Assembly: GCF_905171775.1 (NCBI RefSeq)
Contig: NC_053490.1
Coordinates: forward strand, 152,836,469 to 152,900,468
Length of the DNA: 64,000 nucleotides
Direction: 5' to 3'
DNA from: Rana temporaria
Lineage: Eukaryota > Chordata > Amphibia > Anura > Ranidae
The position numbers were made by a program, and so were the translations under genes. Under the pieces are notes generated by a model, which did no database searches, had not been told where the DNA came from, and was given only the letters and a program-made list of their open reading frames with translations. The first letter of the stretch is position 1; each line of letters opens with the position of its first letter. Positions 21,274 to 32,604 of this stretch are shown one piece after another.

Positions 21274-22365
21274 ATGAAAATAGTTTATTGGAATGTGAAG
21301 GGACTTAGATCCCCTAACAAGAGAATGAAGGTCCTTCGCCATCTAAAAAGAATTAAAACAGACATTGCACTATTACAGGAGACCCATTTGTCAACTTCTG
21401 ACTTCACACGCATGCAAAAACTTGGCCATAAGGCAGGAGTTCTTCTGCTGATTCACAAAAATCTCCCATGCTCGGTCCTCACTGTAAAATCAGATACCCA
21501 AGGTAGGCTTTTCTCAGTCCATGTTACAACAGGATCCAAGGAAATGGTTATCTCTAATGTTTATGCCCCTATCAGTCCCGGTAAATCCTTTTACAGTGAA
21601 CTCTCTTCGTGGCTGCTTCAAAACACCCACCTCCCCCATCTGGTTGGAGGTGACTTTAATGACACCCTGCATCAGATTGATGATAGATCCTCCCCTAAAC
21701 GCCACAGACCAAGTCCCGACCCTTGCAGCCCCTCACTTTTTGCATCCACTATGGACTCCCTCCACCTCCAGGACCTCTGGCGCTTAAATCACCCTGCGGA
21801 CAGGGAATTTACCTTCTATTCCAACCCTCATGCTGTTTTTACTATAATAGACTATCTTTTTGGTTATGACGACTTGATCCCTATGCTATCCGGTGCCGAC
21901 ATCCTTGGCATTGCCATCTCTGACCACGCTCCAGTTTCAGTCTAACTTGCCAACCTCGACTTACCTCCCCTCCCCAAGATCTGGCGTTTCCCCTCTTACC
22001 TCCTTAATCATGCTGACTTTCAGCAATTCATGGAGAAAGCATGGCTAGAATACTCCTCAGCAAATGCCCCCCACTCAGATGACCCAAACCTCTTCTGGGA
22101 CGCCGGCAAGGCATTCCTCAGGGGGCAAATCATATCCTATGCTACCTCCTTTAAAAAGAACATCTTATCTAAGTACAAACTAGCCAGTTCCCAACTACAC
22201 CAGGCACAAAGGGCTTTATATTCCTCTGCCTCCCCTGGCAACAGAGACGAATGGCATGCAGCTAAGAGATCTTTTGATACTTGGGCAGACACTCTTGAAA
22301 CTGTTAAAAAAGCAAATCTAGATGCCACCCTCCACAAATTTGGAAACAAATCGGGCAAACTACTC
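21274..22365 (+). pseudogene. LINE ORF2 endonuclease domain, degraded
   Basis: The ATG at 21274 starts MKIVYWNVKGLRSPNKRMK, the normal start of an L1-type endonuclease, and continues through LLQETHLS (catalytic Glu), ISNVYAPISPG, VGGDFND and AISDHAPVSV before a stop at 21945. A short deletion removes residues between RMQKLG and HKAGVLL. After the stop the same protein continues from about 21950 to 22365 (LLNHADFQQFMEKAWLEYSS and on) as the linker to reverse transcriptase, then is cut by an insertion. Endonuclease residues are largely preserved, but the reading frame is not. Confidence 0.85.
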
Positions 22366-23779
22366 AAAATTTAAATTGCAATACTTGCGCTGTAGGGTGT
22401 GGAACAGGGAATATGTAATGGACAATAATATTTATAAGTGACTAGTGAAAATATTATTTGGTGAAAACAATATTATAAAACTTATAACAGTGAGACCAAT
22501 ACAAGGACAGTCCTTAATGAGCAAGTCTGCACTCCAGGGAGGTCCAGATCCAGTGCAGTCCTGCCGTGCATTAATGTGCTCCAAACGGAGATAAATCCTA
22601 ATCTCCAGTATAAAAATAAAAATGCAATCAAAAAATAAAAATAAAGATACGGAAAGTACACGGAAAACAGTCCTGAAGGAAGTATATATGAGACCCTTAG
22701 ATCCGTAATATAGGTGAAAATAGGATAGTTGAGCCAACACCAAAGTTATATGTAAACACCTTTGGTGAACCCAGCTGCTCACCTCGAGTTGACCACAGTA
22801 TGTCCAGGTTAAAATGGTCTAGATGGTTACAATCCACAAATAACACATGTAAGTCTCCATCCGATGTTTAACATGAAAAAACACAAAGTAAAAAGACAAA
22901 AAGAGGCTGATGGTGAAATACCGTCACAAAAAAGATATTAGCAAAATGGGATCTTGGCGAATGGGAATGCACTCACATGTGAGTGAGAGATCTCAGACTC
23001 ATATCCACGAGTACCGCACTCGTCGGTCCCTCTATCTTTCCTCTACTTCTTTCCACTAATTCTCAGGGTTCAGATGCTGGCTGTTTTGATCTCCCCAGGG
23101 TTTCTCAGTGTGCGACACTGTCTCAGCTGCTGTGGGCTTGTAGTAACTCCTATCCCTCTCTCATTAGCTCAGATGGAGCGCTCAGGTGGCATTTGCAATG
23201 TGAAAAAGGGGTGAGAGAAACATACCCATAGTATAGCCCAGTCAGCAATATAAACCGATTTTATTAAAAGTAACAGTAAAAACTCACATATCAATGCGGA
23301 AACTCAGCAACAATCCTTACGAGCGGCGAACTCGTATGTCCGTTCGTCAGATGTTTGTGGTGTGTCCTGCCTACCAATCCCGACGCGTATCGTCACGATC
23401 ACGTGACTTCATCAGGGGATGATGTAGGGGACACATAGACAGACATTTATAGTCTGTGTTAATGAGCACCCGGCGGCCATTTTGTCGGAGCTCATAGAGA
23501 ATGACTACGCTGCCTGTGTTCTAATCGCGCCGTGCTGTGTAGTGCAAGCTGCGCCAGTGGACAAATCAGAGAGCGGGGGTACAGATCGCACAGAAGGCGT
23601 CTCATGTGATCGGACCAGCAGTGGAATGTCACGATGGACAAACCAATATAAGGAAATGTAAAAAAACATAAGAACACAGAGGAGGGTCTGAGGCTATAAA
23701 AGCGACATATCCTAATACTGTGTGGGGCCGTGGTAAAAACAATCAGACATATTGAAAAATATATGTATATAGCCCATAT
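22366..23779. mobile_element. 1.4-kb insertion in LINE ORF2 with 9-bp TSD AAACTACTC
   Basis: AAACTACTC flanks the insert at 22357-22365 and 23780-23788, and the LINE protein reads straight across if one copy and the insert are ignored. The insert has no recognisable protein. It contains GACGCGTATCGTCACGATC and CACGTGACTTCATCAGGGG near 23380-23417, a motif type seen in other repeats of this window, and ends in AT-rich sequence. Superfamily not identified. Confidence 0.75.
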
Positions 23780-23788
23780 AAACTACTC

Positions 23789-25278
23789 GCTAGACTTTGT
23801 AAGGGTTCCTTCCGACCCACTCATATTACGTCCCTGAGAGATTCCAACAGCACCATTAATACCACTCCACTAACAATAAATAAGGCGAAGCTTCAATACT
23901 ATTCGGCCCTGTATGCTCCAGACCCCATTGATAGGCAGACAGTGAACGCTTTTCTAGAAAACTTAGCCATTCCCAAAATCACTCCCTCCCAATCAGAGGC
24001 ACTTAATGCTCCAATTTCTCTCTCTGAGATATCGGACACCATTCGCAAACTTACCCCCTTCAAGGCCCCAGGGCCTGACGGATTCACGGGTGAATTTTTA
24101 CAAGACCCTACAAAAAATAGTGGAACCCACCCTTCATAAGGTTTATAGGGGCGTATGGTCCCTTCCCTTCCATCCGGAAAACAGGCCATTATCAAACTAC
24201 TCTCCAAAAAGGGTAAGGACCCCCTTGAGCCTGGTTCATATAGACCCATCTCCCTACTAAACCTGGATGTCAAAATTCTATCCAAAATCATTGCCAATAG
24301 GCTTTTTGACATCATCCCCTCCCTGATTCATCCAGCGCAATCTGGCTTTGTGAAAGGCAGAACAGCTACTCTAAATATCCGCAAAGTGATGCTGGCCTTG
24401 AAGCATGCTAAACACCCTGATGGCGACTTCGCCATCATTACACTAGATGCGGAGAAGGCCTTCGATAATGTAAGCTTCGAATGGCTCTCCTTATCCATGG
24501 CAAAAATGGGCTTCTCTGGCCCCTTCTGCCACCTCATTAACGCCATGTACATGACCCCTTCGGCTAAATTAGTAGCTGCAGGCCTACTCTCGGATGAATT
24601 CCGCCTTCACAAAGGCACACGACAGGGCTGCCCTCTTTTCCCGCTCCTTTTCAATATTGCCCTAGAACCCCTATCTAGACACCTTATTCAGGAATACACG
24701 TTATACAAATTGGTGCACATGACCTTCGCTCCTCTCTCTTTGCGGACGACGTACTAATTTTCTCGGCGATCCCTCCTCTGACATGTCCACTATCAAAAAA
24801 GTTTTTGATAAATTCCGCTCCTGCTCGGGTCTCCAGGTAAATTATGGCAAAAGTGAAATTCTCCCCTTAGGTACTCTGCCTGACCCCCCCCTGGACACAC
24901 CACTCCATTTTCTCTGTCGCTAAATCCCATATCACGTACCTCGGCATCAAAATTGGGAAAATGCCTTCCTCTATGTACCACTTGAATTACCCCCCTTTGA
25001 TTTCTAGAATTTCTCAGGAATTGTTGAACTGGCTGGATCTGCCCCTTTCGCTTCTGGGAAGATGTCACCTTGTAAAAATGGTCAGTTTCGCCAGGCTATT
25101 ATACCCAATGCAAACTATTCCTCTGCTCCTCCGCCACAAAGACGTTAAGCTCATTGAATCGGCTATTTCCAAATTTATATGGCAGGGCAGGAGACCTTGC
25201 ATAGCTTTAAAGAAATTCTTTCTTCCCAGACGCGAAGGAGGTGTTAGTCTCCCAAATGTTAGAACCTATACTTTAGCA
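23789..25278 (+). pseudogene. LINE ORF2 reverse transcriptase domain, frameshifted
   Basis: Blocks include KLTPFKAPGPDGFTGEF, GSYRPISLLNLDVKILSKII, HPAQSGFVKGRTATLNIRKV, ITLDAEKAFDNVSFEWL (catalytic Asp), HKGTRQGCPLFPLLFNIALE and, in another frame, LFADDVLIF near 24738. The post-RT segment LSLLGRCHLVKMVSFARLLY follows up to 25278. At least three frame changes split the protein (about 24110, 24690 and 24900). The domain order is complete. The second piece of the same protein resumes at 25908. Confidence 0.9.
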
Positions 25279-25894
25279 TAATAAAAAAAGAAAGAGAGAG
25301 CGGGACTTTAAATGAAGCATGTGCAGGGATCAGATTACAATGGATAGGGGGAAAATAATAAATCTGGAATAAGTTATTAATTTCAAAACTTTCAAATAAT
25401 GCACCGTCCATGACTATATTGCATTATTGAAGATATTTGGTAAACATATATACTTGACAGAAAAAACTGGGGTATTTAATATATAAAAAAAGGGGGGGTT
25501 TATTTGGGGCTATAAAAAGGATGCCATTTTAGACAAACTGTAATACAGGTGAAACAATAAACATTTCTAACCAGGTTCGTCCTTACCACCCAAACAGCAA
25601 GCCAAGTTCAACGGTCTAACTACATATGTTAAAAGCAGAGAATTGGTTGCACGCATTTGCAAATACATGTTTTAAGCTGCAGAGCCGTCGCCAAGGCTCC
25701 CTGCGATTCTGCAGTCCTAACTAAATCTTTTAAATCTCCTCAATGGAGGCAAGTACAAACTGATGGGTAGATGAAGGACAGGTGACTGGGGGTGTGTCCC
25801 CACCTGCACCTATGCCTGGTAAGAAAAAAAAAAAACTGCAGCAATGGATAAAATCAATGCAGACACGTGTTTTAAACAATCGAGTCCCACAGCT
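25279..25894. mobile_element. 616-bp insertion with exact 13-bp TSD CTATACTTTAGCA
   Basis: CTATACTTTAGCA occurs at 25266-25278 and again at 25895-25907. Removing the insert and one copy restores the LINE frame (RTYTLA continuing with RLLRTGLDW). A 13-bp TSD points to insertion by LINE machinery, for example a SINE or a truncated retrocopy. The left end is A-rich (TAATAAAAAAAG) and a 12-A run lies near 25828. No family was recognised. Confidence 0.8.
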
Positions 25895-25907
25895 CTATAC
25901 TTTAGCA

Positions 25908-27125
25908 CGTTTGTTGAGAACCGGCTTAGATTGGATATCGCGATTGTCAAGCTATTCAAACTATCCCCTGGAGTCTGCTATGGCACACCCTTTCTCTCTA
26001 GTGGCCCTCCTCTACTGCAAGTGGAAGTCGATCACCCCCTTACTGCAGCATAACCTGCTGCTCAGAGACACATGGAGGGAAATCAGGAAAAGCCTCAGGC
26101 AATCCCCATTCATGTCAAGACACCTACTGATTCAAGATAACCCAAGTTTCCCGCCGGGTCTGGACCATAGGCCTTTCAGAATCTGGCAGGAAAAGGGTCT
26201 CACTCAGTTTTCCTCTTTATGTGATGCCTCCACTGGTCATCCTTTGCCTTTCGCGAATGTCGCTACAACTTTTACATTGCCCCAATCCCATGCCTTCCAC
26301 TTCTGGCAATGCATCAACTATCTGAAGGCTACCTGCAATGAGGCCTGTAAGCATTTTTTCCCCCAACTTCACCGACCAGCTGCTCTTAGAGGGGTCCTAT
26401 ACAATCTCGGACATCTACAAACCTTTGCTCCAAAAGACTACCCCCCTTTGGCATCCTCATCCGCAGCCAACTGGGGAAGGGACTTCCCGGATGACGACCT
26501 GATAGACAAGATGTTACAGGGCTTCAACAAAGTCCAACGACTGACCCCAAACAAAATCTGGAAAGAAACCCAACTGAAAATCCTCCACCGGGCTCACATA
26601 CCCTTCCTCCATTCCGCAACGGATCAAAATGGCGATGAATGCCTCTAATGCCACCAACCGAAACCTTCTTTAACCCACCTCTTCTGGGCGTGCTCCTACA
26701 TCTCTACCTTCTGGGATCAGGTACTAGCCTACATTTTTGGAATTACCCTGCTGAAACTGCCTCCTCATCTTTGGATATTGGGACCCCCTACTACTCCAAT
26801 GGTCTTGAAAGGATGGTTCAACCACCCCCGCTACCCCAAACCCCTCTCATGCCTACAAGGACTGGCCTTTAACCTGTCTTCTTGTCGCACGAAGGGCTAT
26901 CTTGAAAACTTGGACCTCTTCTCATTGTCCCTCTATCACCCAAATCCAACGAGAGCTCCTTCTCCTTCTCTACAAAAAACGAGCCAACACAGATTTAAAA
27001 CGTGAAACTTCCAAAGCTCGCTTTCTCTCCATCTGGAAACCTTTTATGTGCTCAACTTTATCTCCTGAGGACTTAGCTAACTTCGACCATTTCTCCTTCT
27101 CGTACTTTAAATCCCCTCTGCCTTT
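25908..27125 (+). pseudogene. LINE ORF2 C-terminal part
   Basis: The block reads RLLRTGLDWISRLSSYSNYP and continues openly to a stop at 26648, through PFMSRHLLIQDNPSFPP, HAFHFWQCINYLKATC and NKIWKETQLKILHRAHIPFL. A frameshifted tail then reads HLFWACSYISTFWD-like and LLLLYKKRANTDLKRE to 27120. It is the non-enzymatic C-terminal region, including the Cys/His-containing end seen in L1/Tx1 ORF2 proteins. An LTR retrotransposon interrupts it at 27126. Confidence 0.8.
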
Positions 27126-27555
27126 TGTAGTAGTGTGGTAACCCAAAAGCGTAATGACCCAAGATTCTCAACCAGGCAGGTTGAGGGGCTCATGGGTATT
27201 TGTTGGTTTGGGAGGAAACTGGCTTTTAAGTTTCCTCTGTATTTACTAAAATCCACTTTGGGACCTGGAGCCCGGGGATTTCGTAGAGATCCGGGTGGGA
27301 TGAAATCCCCAGTCCTGGGTTCAGGCTTTAAAGCTGATCAGCACACTGATTGTGCAGGTGTGTGTGGGCCTGATAGGAGACTCAGGACCAGCATTCTGGG
27401 CTCCACCCTCCCGAGGAGTCCAGGCTTGGAAGGGAGAACCCAGAGAGTGCAGGTGTGCACGGAAGTAGCTAGAGAAGCTGGAGAGTACAGTTGTGCACCC
27501 AGTTGAAACCCAGAGACCTAAATCTGAGGGTGCTGACAGGCGTCAGGAGGGCTTC
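27126..27555 (+). repeat. 5' LTR (portion shared with the 3' LTR)
   Basis: The LTR begins TGTAGTAGTGTGG directly after LINE coding sequence and matches 30957-31383 up to CAGGAGGGCTTC. The sequence continues differently beyond this point, so the true LTR may extend to about 27890, with the right copy truncated. Confidence 0.75.
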
Positions 27556-27921
27556 TTAACAGGCCCTTAAACGTAATTCCTGGCTGGCGTGAATCACTTA
27601 AAACCACATATCCCACTTGAGCTAACAACCCCCAATCTTACAAGTGGTGAATTCACCGGGCACAAGACGGTGGAATCCGGGTCCTTGCTCCACAGTTAAT
27701 TAACGTCAGGAACTGTTGGCTGTGTGCAGGAAGTGCAGCCAGGCAAAAGGCATTGCGTGTTGCAGGTTATGTACCTGTGAAAGGAGAATCTTGGCAGAAC
27801 TGGAGATCCCTGCAAAAGTAAGTTCATCTGTTATATGAACTGTATTTGTGTGCTTGAGACAGCACAATATGTGTGCAGTTGAGTAAAGCTTGCATTAAGT
27901 GAAAAAGCAACTTGCTTTAAA
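27556..27921 (+). other. Leader of the LTR element
   Basis: No coding sequence. It may be the rest of the 5' LTR plus the primer-binding region; I could not identify a tRNA-complementary primer site. Confidence 0.4.
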
Positions 27922-28521
27922 GTGCCGGTGCTTCATTTTTTTTGCTGGACGGTGAAAAAGTTTGGTGGAGTGACTGCAAAGATGATGCAAGGGTTTGAGC
28001 CTGCCGGAGAGTATTGCAGACTGTTTTTTGCTAAACCAACTCCAGTTAAAGGGGAAGTGCATGTGGTTGCCCCTGGCAACGCTGGTGCAGGCAGGCCAGC
28101 TGTTAATATGCAAAGTCCCATACTTACAAGAGTATGCAGTTGGGGACGTCCTGCTAAGGCTCTGAAGCAAGAGTGCTGTTTGCAGTGCAGAGAGTGGGGG
28201 CATGTTGTCTCCAAGTGCCCTTTGTCTCAGTCGCCAAGACAAGGTGACATGGCCAGACAAAGGTCTGCGACCATGTTTGGAAAACCTGATTTGAGTGCCA
28301 GGAGTGTCCAAAAGTCTGATCCGAAGTTCGAGAGGTATGTGGTTGCCCGTAGCAACGGTGGTGATATCAAGTCTGCAAACCACGTGAGAAACATATTGCC
28401 GACAGAGGAGCGTAGCAAGTTGAAAGCAACAATGCATCAAGGATCGCAAAGTCGATGCATTTGGGAGAGTCAGCAAAGTACAGCTGGAAGAGCGCCGTCT
28501 CCCTTAGCAACGAGAGATTAA
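27922..28521 (+). CDS. Gag-like protein with a CCHC zinc knuckle
   Basis: An open frame of about 199 codons contains CLQCREWGHVVSKC, a perfect Cys-x2-Cys-x4-His-x4-Cys zinc knuckle near residue 85, in a basic context. Such knuckles bind RNA in retrotransposon Gag proteins. No matrix or capsid domain was recognised, and the translation start is uncertain. The frame stops at 28521, and a second knuckle-like motif follows in another frame, so the original ORF was probably longer. Position directly downstream of the LTR leader supports a Gag role. Confidence 0.6.
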   Translation: MPVLHFFCWTVKKFGGVTAKMMQGFEPAGEYCRLFFAKPTPVKGEVHVVAPGNAGAGRPAVNMQSPILTRVCSWGRPAKALKQECCLQCREWGHVVSKCPLSQSPRQGDMARQRSATMFGKPDLSARSVQKSDPKFERYVVARSNGGDIKSANHVRNILPTEERSKLKATMHQGSQSRCIWESQQSTAGRAPSPLATRD

Positions 28522-28554
28522 ATAGTAAATGGAAGGAGGAGCTACAGTGGAGAT

Positions 28555-28866
28555 GTGGAAAAGCGTCCCACTAAAGATGTGTGCAAAAATGTACCATGCC
28601 TTGAATATGGTCGGCTGGGGCATGGAATTTTTTCTTGTCCCAGGTTATGGAACATGGCTGGAGATATGGCTACTGGGCAGAAGTCTTTGTCTGCAGGCCC
28701 AGATTTTTTTGCAAGCGTGTTTGCAATCACCTCTGGCAACAGTAAGGAAGTACCTGTTGTGCCTGCAGGGGGTGCTAAGGAGTCAGCAGTGGCTGCTGAA
28801 GTTTCTTTCCATGGCCACCAGGGAGAGTTGGCCAGTGAAAGTGCGATAGACAGCGTACTCAAATGA
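28555..28866 (+). pseudogene. Second knuckle-like Gag segment, degenerate
   Basis: The frame contains CLEYGRLGHGIFSC, which aligns to a zinc knuckle with the second Cys replaced by Tyr. It follows the first Gag-like frame after a stop and frame change. It is probably the continuation of the same polyprotein, or a duplicated and decayed knuckle domain. Confidence 0.5.
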
Positions 28867-30880
28867 ACATGGCAACACCTGTTACAGTGATCGGTAAGAC
28901 TGTTGCTGGTAAATACATGGAAAAGATTGACTATGTGAATGTGCACACTGGAGTTGAAATGACCCCAAATGGGAGATCCACTGTCTGTGTGGAAAATGAC
29001 TTGCCTCGCTGCAGTGCCCTGTCCAGTGGGGAGGCAAGTGGTAAAGTTGAATATGACGATGTGATGGGTAAAACTGATAATATTGTGTTGGCTAAAGTTG
29101 ATGGTCCAGTTGCTAATGGGCTAGTGCAGCTCACTAGAGATAAAAATGTTGCTATGAATGCAGTTAAAGATGTGTTATCTCCCCTAGCAACTGAGACAAC
29201 GGTTATAGAGGTGTCCCTAGAAACCCCCAGGGAGCTCTGCGTTTTGGAGCCAGAGGTTGCCTCCGACAGCTATGGTGCCGCTCTGAGGGATAAGACGATA
29301 CCTGAACCTGACTATAACAAAATGTTAAATGCTAAATCTGATATGTTTGAAAACACTCATGATGGAAATGTGTTATTGCAGTCTGGCAATGACAGGTGTT
29401 AAAATTATTCATGCACTTAATGAAGCGCCACCAGAGCAAGGAGGTGAGAGTGTGGTATTGCAGTCTGGCAATGACAGGTGTGAAGGTGTTCATGTGTTTA
29501 ATGAAGCGCCACCAGAGCAAGGTGGTGAGGGTGTAGTATTGCAGCCTGCAATGGTTAAAAATGTATTGCCACAGTCTGGTTTAACCAAAAGTGACGTTTG
29601 TAATGTGTCTGTTACTGAGCCACGCTGTCCCTCTGGTAGCGCAGAGATAACAGACTGGGACAGATGGGCAAAAAGCCTGTTGGCTTTGTTGGAAAAGGCC
29701 TCTGTTGGTAAAAGTGGAGCAGACATGATTTCTGCAGTGCCAGATGAAGGACCTGCAGAGCAACTTGTATGCAATGGTGCATTTGCTGTGCAGATGTTGC
29801 TCACAAGATGGAAGCGCCAAGTAACGGTGACCGCACAGAGGAGGCCATGTCTGCGATCCACAAAGGTTCAAATGATGTGGTAATGGATGGTGCCGTGCCA
29901 AATGAGTTAGTGTTGGTGGAAGTGCCAGATGGCACAGCAATAAATGAAGTGATTTTAGTCAAAGGTCCAAATGTTGTGTTATGCGATGATGTTCAGCGGT
30001 CAGGACAGTTTCTGGCAGAGGATCTCATGCCAATGGAGTTCGTGTATAGTGAAGCTGCCAGAGACAACCACTCCGCTGGGTGCAGTTCCTCTCCATACAC
30101 TGCCCTGCCAAACATGGGTAAAATGAAATATGACAAATGCATTGATATTTCTGACCATGATGAAAAGTGCAGCATGTTGGCGATTTTTGATGGTTTGGGT
30201 ACCATGGGTGACAACAAAAATAATGGTATACCTGATGGTCTTGGTCAAGTTGATTTGGTTGTAGCAAACCCTGAAAATTGTAGTGAGACAGGGAATGGTA
30301 GGTTTGATACAGAGGTCAAAGGTATAGCAGAATTAGGTCCTTCGAGGAACTTCTAAGATCTGAGAAGGATCCTGGTAAACAATGGTTGGAGGGAAATAGC
30401 CCAAAGCTTATCAAGGTGTCACATGACTTAAAAACCTCAGAGTGGCGAGACGGTCAGGATGTCCTTCAGAGGGAGACTAGGACGAGGCCGCAGTCATATG
30501 AGGGTGTTAGTGATGAAACTGACAGAATGAAGCATGCAGTGTACATAGGGAAACAAGTGTATAAAAATCTGATCCCTTCCAAATTAAATAAAGGGAAAAG
30601 GGGTGGTCTATCGGAAATTGAGGGAGCCCTTGGTAGCCTTAATGGTATCGGACCCTTAAAGCTCATAAATCAGCCTTGGGTGCAAAAAGGTGCCAAGAGT
30701 GGTAAACTCCCTACTGATAAGGTGGCTAGTGTAGGTCCAAGGGAAATGGGAAGACAGCGCTTTTGGAAGCGTACACGTAAAAAGGCATGGGAGTGTCTTT
30801 GCAGACCCCCGAGTAAATGTAGCAGGGGGACGCGGAGAAAGTCACCGGATGGGACAAGGTTTGGCCCATGTGGGTGGTAG
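28863..30880 (+). CDS. Unrecognised ORFs of the LTR element interior
   Basis: Four overlapping open stretches (28863-29402, 29329-29883, 29769-30356, 30386-30880) cover the interior in changing frames. They share a low-complexity, Val/Ala/Glu-rich style with repeated phrases such as LQSGNDRC and NEAPPEQGGE, the latter from a tandem duplication of about 83 bp (29370-29535). The last block is basic (RRKSPDGTRFGPCGW near 30850). No reverse transcriptase, protease or integrase motif is present. Likely remnants of one long, frameshifted non-autonomous ORF; function unknown. Confidence 0.45.
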
Positions 30881-30942
30881 CTTGCATGGTCATGCCAAAG
30901 TGAGGAGGTTGTACTGGTGTGTTCCGCCCTCTGGGACGAAAC

Positions 30943-30954
30943 AAGGGGGGGAGA
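30943..30954 (+). promoter_or_regulatory. Polypurine tract
   Basis: AAGGGGGGGAGA ends two bases before the 3' LTR start, the expected site for plus-strand priming. Confidence 0.75.
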
Positions 30955-30956
30955 TA

Positions 30957-31383
30957 TGTAGTAGTGTGGTACCCCAAAAGCGTAATGACCCAGGATTCTC
31001 AACCAGGCAGGTTGAGGGGCTCCAGGGTATTTGTTGGTTTGGGAGGAAACTGGCTTTTCAGTTTCCTCTGTATTTACTAAAATCCACTTTGGGACCTGGA
31101 GCCCGGGGATTTCGTAGATATCCGGGTGGGATGAAATACCCAGTCCTGGGTTCAGGCTTTAAAGCTGATCAGCAGACTGATTGTGCAGGTGTGTGTGGGC
31201 CTGATAGGAGACTCAGGACCAGCATTCTGGGCTCCACCCTCCCGAGGAGTCCAGGCTTGGAAGGGAGAACCCAGAGAGTGCAGGTGTGCACGGAAGTAGC
31301 TAGAGAAGCTGGAGAGTACAGTTTTGCACTTTGAAACCCAGAGACCTAAATCTGAGGTTGCTGACAGGTGTCAGGAGGGCTTC
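30957..31383 (+). repeat. 3' LTR, truncated on its right
   Basis: It matches the 5' LTR from TGTAGTAGTGTGG to CAGGAGGGCTTC with a few substitutions (for example the loss of CCCAG after TTTTGCAC). It is then replaced by unrelated sequence, so any TSD is lost. Confidence 0.75.
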
Positions 31384-31757
31384 ATGCTGAGCAGTGGTGC
31401 TACTGCTGAAGAGAGCCAGATGGCTTGACTTGGAAAAATCCGGTCGAATTCGAAAATATTTCGACCATTTTCTGAATTTGTTCGTTTTCGACAAAATTTC
31501 GAAAAATCCAGTCGAATTCTAAAAACAAATAGTCTCTTTTCCAATATAATTTGTTTTCGAATTCGATTCGAAAAGATTATTATTTTTTTTTTTTATTCCG
31601 ATCGAATTTCGTCCGCAGGTTTTCGATTCGGAATCGAAAACGTTCGTTCGGATTCGGTAAATTCATTAATATTGCAATTAGGGAATTTGTATGCATCCGA
31701 ATAATGAAAAATTAGTCAGAATTTCGATTCGGAACGAAACAAAATGCACATGCCTAC
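31384..31757. mobile_element. Partial hAT-type element with TTCG-rich interior
   Basis: The right end reads ATGCACATGCCTA, the same terminal style as the hAT element at 15721-16590 (complement TAGGCATGTGC). The interior is rich in TTCGA and TTCGG. No matching left end is found, so this is a truncated copy lodged in the 5' part of the Tc1-like element. Confidence 0.55.
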
Positions 31758-32604
31758 CCAGCACAGTCTCAAGAGCATGGAGGAGATTCCAGGAGACAGG
31801 CAGTTACTCTGGACAGAGCCGTTGAAGGTCCTTAACCCATCAGCAGGACCGGTATCTGCTCCTTTGTGCAAGGAGGAACAGAATGAGCACTGTCAGAGCC
31901 CTACAAAATGACCTCCAGCAGGCCTCTGGTGTGAATGTATCTGACCAAACAATCAGAAACAGACTTCATGGGGGTGGCCTGAGGGCCCAACATCCTCTAG
32001 TGTGCTCTGTGTTTACTGCCGGACACTGTGGAGCTTGATTGGCATTTTCCATTGAACACCAGAATTGGCAGGTCTGCCACTGGTGCTCCATGCTTTTCAG
32101 AGATGAGAGCAGGTTCACCCTGAGCATATGTGACAGACGTGAAAGGGTTGGGAGAAGCCGCAGAGAACTTTATGCTGCCTGTAACATCGTTAAGCATGAC
32201 CGGTTTGGTGGTGGGTCAGTGATGGTCTGGGGAGGCGTATCCATGGAGGGATGCACAGACCTCTACAGGCTACACAAAGGCACCCTGACTGCCATTAGGT
32301 ATCGGGATGAAATCCTTGGACCCATTGTCAGACCCTACGCTGGTGCAGTGGGTCCTGGGTTCCTCCTGGTGCACGACAATGCCCAGCCTCATGTGGAGAG
32401 AGCATGGAGGATGAAGAAATTCATACCATTGAATGGCCACCTGACCTAAATCCAAATGAACACCTCTGGGACATTATGTTTCGGTCCATCCGGTGCCACC
32501 AGGTTGCACCTCAGTCTGTTCAGGAGCTCAGTGATGCTCTGGTTCAGATCTGGGAGGAAATACCCCAGGACACCATCGGTCGTCTCATTAGGAGCATGCC
32601 CTGA
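31758..32604 (+). pseudogene. Tc1-like DDE transposase, degenerate
   Basis: The block reads a remnant of the helix-turn-helix end (VNVSDQTIRNRLH), then the DDE_3 catalytic core: FRDESRFTLS (first Asp), VMVWGGVSMEG, LLVHDNAQPHVERAW (second Asp) and LNPNEHLWD (Glu), the DD34E layout of Tc1. A stop occurs at about 32035, a frame change with small deletion near 32405, and the protein ends at 32604. The N-terminal DNA-binding half is largely lost. In live elements the enzyme cuts and pastes at TA sites. This copy cannot make it. Confidence 0.9.

Larger units (their letters stand above)
19521..27125 (+). mobile_element. Third LINE (L1/Tx1-type), plus strand, split by later insertions
   Basis: The plus-strand order is ORF1 (to 20303), a 970-bp spacer, and ORF2 in pieces (21274-22365, 23789-25278, 25908-27125). 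Two insertions with visible TSDs separate the pieces, and an LTR retrotransposon interrupts the 3' end at 27126. It abuts the minus-strand LINE head to head near 19500-19530. Both are broken near their 5' sides, which may mark a twin-priming-like or recombination junction. Confidence 0.85.
27126..31383 (+). mobile_element. LTR retrotransposon without a recognisable pol gene
   Basis: Two direct repeats of about 430 bp (27126-27555 and 30957-31383) start TGTAGTAGTGTGGTA and are over 95% alike by eye. The right one is preceded by a purine-rich tract AAGGGGGGGAGA (30943-30954), a good polypurine tract. The interior (27556-30956) carries Gag-like ORFs with zinc-knuckle motifs, but I find no protease, reverse transcriptase or integrase. 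It sits inside the third LINE. Probably non-autonomous, mobilised in trans. Confidence 0.8.

Noticed and set aside
27895..28476. 193-codon minus-strand ORF as a gene
   Set aside because: It overlaps the Gag-like frame with the zinc knuckle in antisense and shows no domain of its own.
28555..28866. A second functional zinc knuckle in the LTR element
   Set aside because: The second metal-binding Cys is Tyr and the frame is separated from the first knuckle by a stop, so I list it only as degenerate.
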